From Hallerella sp963629575 (GTDB lineage Bacteria; Fibrobacterota; Fibrobacteria; Fibrobacterales; Fibrobacteraceae), in contig CAVGIM010000044.1 in the NCBI GenBank assembly GCA_963629575.1, positions 1 to 25,875 on the forward strand: a DNA stretch of 25,875 nucleotides. Direction: 5' to 3'. Position 1 is the stretch's first letter. Every line of letters starts with the position of its first letter. A program made the translations under genes and the position numbers. The notes below the pieces were generated by a model. The model ran no database searches. It had not been told where the DNA came from and saw only the letters and a list, made by a program, of their open reading frames with translations. Of the stretch, positions 16,080 to 21,819 are shown piece after piece.

Positions 16080-16577
16080 CGTGATACCTTCTTTTGATGT
16101 GAAATTTTGCCCCTTTAATATAGCAAACTGCCTCGCTTGGCGACCTTTCGTCTTGCGAAAAAAGTCCTTGAGGTCTTCGGGAATGGCCACCGGGCGTCCG
16201 CGTTTCAAATCGACCAACACCCAGGTCGTGACCGCGGAAAAGATTTCCTTTCCATCGGACTTTCGGATGAATTTCGAATAGCGGTTCGTCGCGATTTTCG
16301 AATACTCGGGAACCCAGGTCGTTCCGATGATTTCGTCGCCGAGAAAGGCCTGCGCCTTGTACTCCACGTGTTGCGTCCGAATCATCCACCCGCATCCGAG
16401 TTCGTCCATTCGGCGTGTCCCGCCTGTCACTTCGGAATGTTCCAACGCGATGTCCTGGATCCATTCCACGCAGACGACATTGTTCAGGTGACGGTTCCTG
16501 TCGATCATCGTTTCTTCGACGCGAAACGCCTTTTCGTATTCTTCAAAATTCGATTCCGATTCCATCGAAGCGTGCAT
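14823..16577 (-). CDS. Hot-dog acyl thioesterase reading frame fused without a stop to pgk
   Basis: From ATG 16577, 166 codons precede the pgk Met. They encode a 4HBT hot-dog thioesterase: DRNRHLNNVVCVEW holds the D-x-N-x-H-x-N-N active-site pattern of acyl-ACP/acyl-CoA thioesterases, followed by RTQHVEYKAQAFLGDEI and TTWVLVDLKRGRPVAIPE. A family member normally ends near residue 140; here the frame continues through a 25-residue linker (KGRQARQFAILKGQN...) straight into pgk with no stop, giving a possible 584-residue fusion. GGAG sits six bases before the ATG, which follows the ABC ATPase stop by one base. Either a true bifunctional protein is made, or the 3' end was lost and pgk is mostly made from its internal start. 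Confidence 0.7.
   Translation of the reverse strand: MHASMESESNFEEYEKAFRVEETMIDRNRHLNNVVCVEWIQDIALEHSEVTGGTRRMDELGCGWMIRTQHVEYKAQAFLGDEIIGTTWVPEYSKIATNRYSKFIRKSDGKEIFSAVTTWVLVDLKRGRPVAIPEDLKDFFRKTKGRQARQFAILKGQNFTSKEGITMAKLSIEDLDLKGKRVFIRVDFNVPQDKVTGEITNTKRIEAALPTIQYALDKGAAVILASHLGRPNGSVNKKFSLAPVAKKLEELIGKPVKFLSDCVGPEVEAECAKAKPGDIILLENLRFHIEEEGKSKVKNADGTETKIKAEPAKVEAFRASLSKLADVYVNDAFGTAHRAHSSMVGVELPLRAAGFLMNKELKAFDKVLNNPPRPFLAILGGSKVADKIQLINNLLDKADEIIIGGGMAFTFKKVVDGIEIGKSLFDEEGAKIVPELMAKAKAAGKKIILPVDYVAAEKFDANAANKIVSDKEGIPADWMGLDVGPESTKLFCDAIKSARTIVWNGPAGVFEFDAFAKATKAMADAIVEATAAGAITVIGGGDTATAAKKFGADKKVTHTSTGGGASLELLEGKVLPGVAFLTDK
16117..16122 (-). promoter_or_regulatory. Extended -10 promoter of pgk inside the thioesterase linker
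   Basis: TGCTATATT on the minus strand is an extended -10 (TGn plus TATATT) 38 bases before the pgk ATG. It leaves a leader of about 30 bases with AAGAAGG as ribosome binding site. It would allow strong pgk expression independent of the amino-acid transporter operon. No -35 match was seen. Confidence 0.5.
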
Positions 16578-16578
16578 T

Positions 16579-17370
16579 TCAATCTCCGTTTTTTGAAAAG
16601 CGCGAAAGGAACGCATGCAGGCGTTCGTTTTTCGATTCCCCGAAGACGAATTCGGGGGCGCCTTTTTCCACGATGATTCCGCCGTCCATGAAGATGACTT
16701 CGTTTGCGACATCCCGGGCAAAGGCCATCTCGTGCGTGACGATGACCATGGTCATCTTTTCTTCCGCAAGCGACTTGATGACCTTGAGAATTTCTCCCGT
16801 GAGTTCCGGGTCGAGCGCGCTCGTGGGTTCGTCAAAGAAGAGAATCTTTGGATTCATGGCAAGCGCCCGCGCAATCGAGACGCGTTGCTGCTGCCCGCCC
16901 GAAAGTTCGCACGGATAGGCTCTCGCCTTGGATTCGAGCCCCATCCGCCTGAGCAGGGACACGCCGAGTTCGCGAGCCTCTTCGCGAGACCGGCCGAGAA
17001 CGCGCACCGGAGCGAGCGTGACGTTCTGGAGGACGGTCAGATGCGGAAACAGGTTGAAGTTCTGGAAGACAAGTCCCGTAGAAAGCCGAATTTCCCGAAG
17101 CGTCCTTGCCGGCGAATAGCGAAGCGGACTCGATCCCGGGATGACCAGGTCCTTTCCGCAAACGCGGACCTCGCCACCGTCTAGCGTTTCGAGCTGGGTA
17201 ATGCAGCGGAGAAGCGTCGATTTGCCGGAGCCCGATGGACCGATGACCGAAAGCACGTCGCCGGCATTCATGGCGAACGAAATGTCCTTGAGGACAGCGA
17301 GAACTCCCTTCTTTCTATCGCGAAAGGATTTTTTCAGGTGCTTGACTTCGAGAATGGAGTTTTCCGACAT
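16579..17370 (-). CDS. Polar amino-acid ABC importer, ATP-binding subunit
   Basis: The 263-residue ATPase has Walker A GPSGSGKST (about 43-51), Q-loop VFQNFNLFPHLTVLQN, signature LSGGQQQR, Walker B ILFFDEPTSALDPE and the H-loop IVTHEMAFARDV. The sequence is typical of the GlnQ/ArtP/HisP group that powers uptake of polar amino acids. A slight insert is present between Walker A and the Q-loop (SSPLRYSPARTLREIR). It is the third gene of the binding protein-permease-ATPase unit and starts five bases after the permease stop. The substrate cannot be told from this subunit. Confidence 0.93.
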   Translation of the reverse strand: MSENSILEVKHLKKSFRDRKKGVLAVLKDISFAMNAGDVLSVIGPSGSGKSTLLRCITQLETLDGGEVRVCGKDLVIPGSSPLRYSPARTLREIRLSTGLVFQNFNLFPHLTVLQNVTLAPVRVLGRSREEARELGVSLLRRMGLESKARAYPCELSGGQQQRVSIARALAMNPKILFFDEPTSALDPELTGEILKVIKSLAEEKMTMVIVTHEMAFARDVANEVIFMDGGIIVEKGAPEFVFGESKNERLHAFLSRFSKNGD

Positions 17371-17374
17371 AGGG

Positions 17375-18049
17375 CTACCTGTAATAGTTCAGCTTGCGTT
17401 CCACATAGCCGAAGAACACGGAAAGAAGAAGATTCGCCACGTAATAGAAGATGCCCGCGACGAACAGGGGAAAGATGCTCGCGTAGGCGGCCTGCTGCTT
17501 TTTCGCTAGCGCAAAGAGTTCCGTCACCGCGATAACCTGGGCAAGCGACGTATCCTTGACCAGCGTGATGACTTCGTTCGCGCTCGCCGGGACAACGCGC
17601 TTTACGACCTGTGGAAGGATAATGCGAAAAAATGTCTGCACCCGCGTAAGGCCGAGCATCTCGGCAGCCTCGTACTGGCCCCGGCTGATGGATTCGATTC
17701 CCCCGCGAAAAATTTCGGCAAAGTAGGCGGCATAATTGATCGAAAAGGCGACGATTACCGCCGGGAAACGGTCGAAGGAAAGATTCGAACCGAGCGATTC
17801 CGAAAGATAGTAGGTGCCAAAGTATATCGCCACGATTTGCAGAAGAAGCGGCGTTCCCCGCATCACGGAAATGTAGAACGCGACCGGGTAGCGGACAACT
17901 CGAAAGCGCGACATCTTGAGAACCGCGACGAGAAGCCCGAGCGGAATCGAAAACAGAAGGGTCAGGCCGAAAATGGCGAGGGTCGTCTTGAACCCTCCCC
18001 AGAGAATCGGGACCAGGTTTCCCAGGTCGGAAATCACTTGCCAAACCAC
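17375..18049 (-). CDS. Polar amino-acid ABC importer, permease subunit
   Basis: The 224-residue protein has about five membrane helices of the His/Glu/Gln permease family and the EAA loop EAAEMLGLTRVQTFFRIILPQ (about 136-156) that contacts the ATPase. YISVMRGTPLLLQI and TSLAQVIAVTELF are family signatures. The frame opens with GTG at 18049, overlapping the binding-protein stop by 16 bases; a GTG at 18037 would give a four-base GTGA overlap and loses only four residues, so the start is uncertain. Only one permease gene is present, so a homodimer is expected. Confidence 0.9.
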   Translation of the reverse strand: MVWQVISDLGNLVPILWGGFKTTLAIFGLTLLFSIPLGLLVAVLKMSRFRVVRYPVAFYISVMRGTPLLLQIVAIYFGTYYLSESLGSNLSFDRFPAVIVAFSINYAAYFAEIFRGGIESISRGQYEAAEMLGLTRVQTFFRIILPQVVKRVVPASANEVITLVKDTSLAQVIAVTELFALAKKQQAAYASIFPLFVAGIFYYVANLLLSVFFGYVERKLNYYR

Positions 18050-18813
18050 TTGGCGGAAATTTCGGCAAACTTGCCATCCGCCTTCATCTGGGCGAGCGTG
18101 CTATCGACCGCATCGCGAAGCTTCTGGTCCTTCTTGCGGAAACCGATTGCATAGACTTCGTCGGAAAGGCCCTCTTCGAGAACGACAAAGCTCTTGCCGT
18201 TCGAAGTGATCCAGTAACGCGCGACGATTTCATCGAGAAATACCGCATCGACTCCCCCCTTGTCGAGGTCCATCAGAGCGGTCTGGTTGTCGTCGAACGG
18301 TAAAATCTGGGAAGCGGCCTTGCCCGTTGCGGAAGCTTCCAAAAGCTTTTGGGCCGTCGAACCGTTCTGCACGGCGATTTTCTTTCCGGAGAGGGCGGCG
18401 AGAGAAGCGAGCGCGGAATCCTTGACCGTGAAAATCATGCGGTTTTCGAGGTAGGGAGAGCTGAGATTCATCGCCGCGGCGCGGGCGCTATCGACGCTCA
18501 TCCCGTTCCAGATGCAGTCGATCTTTCCCGTGTTCAGTTCCTGTTCCTTGGCGTCCCAGGAAATCGGCTGCGTGCGGAGCTTCACCCCGAGCCGCCTTGC
18601 CACTTCAAAAGCCAGATCGATGTCGAAACCGACGATTTCATTGTCCTTGTTGCGGAATCCCATCGGCGGGAACGAATCGTCCAGTCCAAGGACAAATTCG
18701 CCCGCGCTTTTCACCTTTTCAAGAGACTGGTCGCCTTCCTTTTTGGACTTGTCGTCACTTGAGCAAGCGACAGCGAAAATCAGGGCGAAGAGAAGAATGG
18801 GCAGTTTTTTCAT
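18034..18813 (-). CDS. Polar amino-acid ABC importer, substrate-binding lipoprotein
   Basis: The 259-residue protein has a lipoprotein signal (MKKLPILLFALIFAVAC, Cys17) and a bacterial extracellular solute-binding family 3 fold. It shows EFVLGLDDSFPPMGFRNKD, IVGFDIDLAFEVARRLG, DCIWNGMSV with Arg at the usual ligand-carboxylate site, LSSPYLENRM and a hinge GKKIAVQNGSTAQ. It captures an amino acid in the periplasm. An upstream in-frame ATG at 18882 was rejected because it puts 23 residues before the lipoprotein signal; GGAG lies about nine bases before 18813. Ligand type is not determined. Confidence 0.92.
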   Translation of the reverse strand: MKKLPILLFALIFAVACSSDDKSKKEGDQSLEKVKSAGEFVLGLDDSFPPMGFRNKDNEIVGFDIDLAFEVARRLGVKLRTQPISWDAKEQELNTGKIDCIWNGMSVDSARAAAMNLSSPYLENRMIFTVKDSALASLAALSGKKIAVQNGSTAQKLLEASATGKAASQILPFDDNQTALMDLDKGGVDAVFLDEIVARYWITSNGKSFVVLEEGLSDEVYAIGFRKKDQKLRDAVDSTLAQMKADGKFAEISAKWFGK

Positions 18814-18891
18814 GGAATGACTCCAGTTAAAGTTTTTCGCCGAAAATTTAGTTCTTTTTCGCGACGCGGAATTTTTCGTCATCCTGGCGTT

Positions 18892-19539
18892 TCAGCATTT
18901 TCGAAACTTTCGAAACGAGATGGCGGAAAGCGCGACAAAAAGAATAACGACCAGCGACAACAAAAGGAATGGCATCCAGGGCCTTGCAAAATACAAATCC
19001 GAAAGGGAACCCAAAGCGAGCAAAAGCAGAAAGACGAAGACTAGCGAAACCTGGTTCGCCGCGCGAGCCGTCTTCACATGCAGCGAAACGAAAAGCGAAA
19101 TGCCCGAAAAGCAGAGGCAGGCAAGAATCCCGGCCAGGACGGATTTCCACCAGAAGGAAAACACGAAGATTCCCGAGACAAGCGCGTAGGCAATTTCCGC
19201 AAGAATAACGAGAATGAACGGAAGAGGCAAAAGCGCAAGCAGCTTCCCGTAAAAAATCGTCGCGGGAGATGCGGGCAAAAGCAGGAGGAGTTCGAGCGAA
19301 CCGCGTTCCCGCTCGCCGGCAAAGCTGTCGGATGCCAAAGGGACAATCATCGGGGCTATCAGGAGAGCGCAGAAGAGCATCATCCGCGAAAGGATTTCGG
19401 GCGAAACATCTTTCGGTAGAAAGAGCACCTGCGAAGCGACAAGGAGTACGGGCGGAAATAGAAAGGGCAGAAGAAATTTCGGTTCGCGCAAGACCTGACG
19501 AACTTCGTGCCTTGCAATGTGAAGCATCGACCTTTTCAC
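18892..19539 (-). CDS. ABC-2 type transporter permease
   Basis: The 215-residue protein has about six membrane helices. It starts with a short cytoplasmic HEVRQVLREPKF segment and has the ABC-2 motif DSFAGERERGSLELLLLLP (about 82-100), typical of CcmB/NatB-like permeases. Substrate unknown; ABC-2 pairs export drugs, lipids, Na+ or polysaccharide. I chose GTG at 19539, which overlaps the ATPase stop by four bases (GTGA) and has GGAGG four bases before it. ATG at 19527 (MLHIAR) is the alternative. A much longer in-frame extension back to 19821 lies within the ATPase gene and is not credible. Confidence 0.82.
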   Translation of the reverse strand: MKRSMLHIARHEVRQVLREPKFLLPFLFPPVLLVASQVLFLPKDVSPEILSRMMLFCALLIAPMIVPLASDSFAGERERGSLELLLLLPASPATIFYGKLLALLPLPFILVILAEIAYALVSGIFVFSFWWKSVLAGILACLCFSGISLFVSLHVKTARAANQVSLVFVFLLLLALGSLSDLYFARPWMPFLLLSLVVILFVALSAISFRKFRKC

Positions 19540-20366
19540 GGTTCCTCCGAAAATTTGCGGATCGCTTCGCGATAGACCGATTCGAGCGAGCGCCTTTTCG
19601 GTTCGACGGAAAGAACCTTTACCGTCGGCGGAACGCCATCTTTCAACGATTCGGGAGAAACGCCTCGGGGAAGCCGCACGTTTACCGTATATTCGTTTGT
19701 GCGTAAATTTTCGACGGAATCCTTGCACAGAACTTTTCCCCGATAAAGGATGGCGAACGATGTCGCTACCCGGTCCATTTCGGAAAGGATGTGCGAACAC
19801 ACGACAAGCGTGCCGCCGCATTCACTCTTCCAGCTTTCGAAAAGCTCCCAGACCGCTTCCCGGGCGCACGGGTCGAGGTTGGCGACAGGTTCGTCGAGAA
19901 GAAGCAGTGCGGGACGGTGCACAAGAGCCCGCGCTATCTGCACCTTCTGGCGCGTGCCATGCGAAAGCTCCCCCATCCGAGAGGAAAGTTTTGGAAGTTC
20001 GAGCCGTTTCGCCAAATCGAAAATTCTTTCCGTGACATTTTCTGTCGTGTAAAATTCCGCGAAGAAACGGAGATACTCTTCGATCGAAAGCTTGGGATAG
20101 ACGCCGGGACTTTCAAGCAGAATGCCGCAACGCGAAAGGTCCAGCGCATTTCCGCATAGAAATCTCTCGGCAATCCGAAGCTCACCGGAAACAGGCGAAA
20201 GGCGTCCGCAGAGAATTCGGAGAAGAGTCGTCTTCCCCGCTCCGTTTGGACCGAGAAGCGCAAAGGTTTCCCCCGCCCTGACCGAGAGATTTACACGGTC
20301 CAGCGCCCGTGCCGAAATTCCGGGATAGGAAAAAGAAAGGTCGGTAAACTGGAAGAGGGATTGCAT
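19536..20366 (-). CDS. ABC-2 type transporter ATP-binding protein
   Basis: The 276-residue ATPase has Walker A LLGPNGAGKTTLLR (about 36-49), Q-loop LLESPGVYPKLS, signature LSHGTRQKVQIARAL (His in place of the second Gly, common in this group), Walker B LLLLDEPVANLDP and H-loop VCSHILSEMDR. After about 220 it has a C-terminal extension (NVRLPRGVSPESL...) seen in the CcmA/NatA family. It pairs with the permease it overlaps. The ATG at 20366 is 34 bases from the divergent greB start and follows a TAGCTT box by seven bases, with no Shine-Dalgarno. Confidence 0.92.
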   Translation of the reverse strand: MQSLFQFTDLSFSYPGISARALDRVNLSVRAGETFALLGPNGAGKTTLLRILCGRLSPVSGELRIAERFLCGNALDLSRCGILLESPGVYPKLSIEEYLRFFAEFYTTENVTERIFDLAKRLELPKLSSRMGELSHGTRQKVQIARALVHRPALLLLDEPVANLDPCAREAVWELFESWKSECGGTLVVCSHILSEMDRVATSFAILYRGKVLCKDSVENLRTNEYTVNVRLPRGVSPESLKDGVPPTVKVLSVEPKRRSLESVYREAIRKFSEEP

Positions 20367-20373
20367 AGGGGAC

Positions 20374-20379
20374 AAGCTA
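20374..20379 (-). promoter_or_regulatory. -10-like TAGCTT box before the ABC-2 operon
   Basis: On the minus strand TAGCTT ends seven bases before the ATG at 20366, giving the TAnnTT-N7-ATG geometry seen on other operon heads here. Its upstream flank is shared with the divergent greB box at 20388-20393. Confidence 0.35.
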
Positions 20380-20389
20380 GAAATTTCTA
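20378..20389. promoter_or_regulatory. 12-bp perfect palindrome between divergent operons
   Basis: TAGAAATTTCTA is its own reverse complement. It lies at the centre of the 34-base gap between the ABC-2 ATPase and greB starts. Its ends overlap both outward-facing -10-like boxes (20374-20379 minus, 20388-20393 plus). A dimeric regulator here would affect both operons; chance symmetry of two facing AT-rich promoters is the alternative. Confidence 0.4.
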
Positions 20390-20393
20390 TATT
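20388..20393 (+). promoter_or_regulatory. -10-like TATATT box before greB
   Basis: TATATT ends seven bases before the greB ATG at 20401. There is no ribosome binding site in between, so a leaderless start is likely. The TTG at 20392 (inside the box) as an alternative start would put coding sequence in the promoter. Confidence 0.5.
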
Positions 20394-20400
20394 GGACGCC

Positions 20401-20871
20401 ATGCCCAATCCGATTTCACAAGAAGGTTTCGACAGGCTGATGGAGGAATGGAAACGCCTCAAGTTTGTCGAACGACCCGAAATGCAGCGCCAGGTCGGCG
20501 CCGCCGCCGCCGAAGGCGACCGCTCCGAAAACGCCGCCTACACTTACGGCAAGATGCGTCTGCGGGACATCGACCGAAGACTCCGCGCCCTCGACAAGAT
20601 TCTCGACCGCGCAAAGGTCGTAAGCACCGAAGCCCCTGCCGACGGTTCCATCCGCTTTGGCGCGACAGTCACCCTCAAGGATTCCAAGACAGGGAAAGCG
20701 CGCGTCTATACGCTCGTGGGAGTCGAGGAAATCGACCCGCTCCAGGGACGCATCAGCGTAAACTCTCCCGTGGGAACGGCGCTCATCGGCAAAAAGAAGG
20801 GCGACAGCGTCTCCATCGCGATTCCTCGCGGTCTTGTGGAATATTCCGTCATCGAAATTGCATACAAATGA
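20401..20871 (+). CDS. greB: Transcription elongation factor GreB-like
   Basis: The 156-residue protein has an N-terminal coiled-coil hairpin (about 6-75) and a C-terminal FKBP-like domain (about 80-156). The tip AAAAEGDRSENAAY (Asp40, Glu43) provides the acidic residues that place Mg2+ in the RNA polymerase active site to cleave backtracked RNA. ERPEMQRQV and KMRLRDIDRRLRALDK favour GreB over GreA (E. coli GreB: GDRSENADYQYNKKRLREIDRR). GreA remains possible because bacteria outside proteobacteria often have intermediate forms. Stop overlaps the TatD gene start by four bases (ATGA). Confidence 0.88.
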   Translation: MPNPISQEGFDRLMEEWKRLKFVERPEMQRQVGAAAAEGDRSENAAYTYGKMRLRDIDRRLRALDKILDRAKVVSTEAPADGSIRFGATVTLKDSKTGKARVYTLVGVEEIDPLQGRISVNSPVGTALIGKKKGDSVSIAIPRGLVEYSVIEIAYK

Positions 20872-21644
20872 ACTTTGTCGATTCCCACTGTCACATGGAT
20901 TCCTTCGAAGAGCGGACGGGCATTGGCTTTAAAAGCTGGTGGAATTCCGCCGACCCGAAGCCGGACGCGATAATCCAGGTCGCATGCGAAGAGGCGGATT
21001 TCGCCTACGCGAAGAATCTTTCCGACGAATTTCCCCAAGTCTATGCGGCCTACGGCGTGCACCCGATCAATGCGGAATCCTACTCCGCCGAAACGGAAAA
21101 AAGGCTCCTGGAACTCTGGAGCGATCCGAAAACGGTGGGAATCGGGGAAATCGGCCTCGATTATCACTACGAAGGCGCCTCGCGCGAAAGACAGCGAGAA
21201 GTCTTTGCGCGGCAGCTCGAAATCGGAAAGCCCTTTCGGAAGGCATTCGTTCTGCACCTGCGGGAAGCGGAAGCGGATTCGCTCGACGTTCTTCGGAACG
21301 CGCGCATAAACGGGACGACACTCCATGTGCACAGCTGTACGGCCAGCGCGGAATTTGTCGAAGAAGTCCTAGCTCTCCCTGCAAGCGTCTATGTCGGCTT
21401 TACCGGAATTCTCACTTTCAAGAACGCGGAGAGCGTTCGCGAAGCGGCCTCCCGGGTCCCGCTCGAAAGGCTCCTGCTCGAAACGGACGCTCCCTACCTC
21501 GCCCCGGTTCCGTTCCGCGGAAAGCCGAGCCACGCCGGGATGATTCCGCAAATCGGAGAGGTTCTCGCCCAGGTCAAAGGCGTCCCGTTCGAAACCCTGA
21601 TGGATACGGTCCGAAAGAATACGCGGGACTGCTACGGAATCTAG
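20868..21644 (+). CDS. tatD: TatD family metal-dependent deoxyribonuclease
   Basis: The 258-residue protein is a TIM-barrel metal hydrolase. Visible metal ligands are the HxH pair in VDSHCHMD (His7, His9), Glu in VGIGEIGLDYHYE (about 84-96), His in FVLHLRE, His in LHVHSC and Asp in LLLETDAPYLAPVP (about 203-216). TatD/YcfH enzymes cut DNA from the 3' end and act in DNA repair or D-aminoacyl cleanup. Start chosen at 20868 because it gives the family start MNFVDSHCH; longer in-frame extension runs through greB in another frame. A strong terminator follows. Confidence 0.92.
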   Translation: MNFVDSHCHMDSFEERTGIGFKSWWNSADPKPDAIIQVACEEADFAYAKNLSDEFPQVYAAYGVHPINAESYSAETEKRLLELWSDPKTVGIGEIGLDYHYEGASRERQREVFARQLEIGKPFRKAFVLHLREAEADSLDVLRNARINGTTLHVHSCTASAEFVEEVLALPASVYVGFTGILTFKNAESVREAASRVPLERLLLETDAPYLAPVPFRGKPSHAGMIPQIGEVLAQVKGVPFETLMDTVRKNTRDCYGI

Positions 21645-21666
21645 GGACTAAAAGCCCGGAATCTCG

Positions 21667-21699
21667 AATCGTTGTCCACGGACAACGATTCTCTTTTTT
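21667..21699 (+). terminator. Rho-independent terminator of the greB-tatD operon
   Basis: Perfect 11-bp arms (21667-21677 and 21680-21690) on a tiny loop, effectively 9 bp plus a six-base loop, followed by CTC and six T. It ends the greB-tatD message and isolates the pectate lyase gene. Confidence 0.9.
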
Positions 21700-21819
21700 A
21701 TCGTTCCGCAATAGACGTCGATAATTTATTTTTTCATTGCAAATCACAGAAGGGAACCTCTAAAAATTGCATCGGTCAAGAAAATTTGGAATTTTTGGAA
21801 GTGACCAGAGGAGAAGGAT

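Noticed and set aside
16080..16577. A frameshift or pseudogene explanation for the thioesterase/pgk junction
   Set aside because: Both parts are intact and in the same frame with no shift needed; a lost stop remains possible but nothing in the sequence shows damage.
19540..19821. N-terminal extension of the ABC-2 permease into the ATPase gene
   Set aside because: Arg-rich, no homology, and would overlap the ATPase by nearly 300 bases; the GTGA-coupled start explains the gene better.
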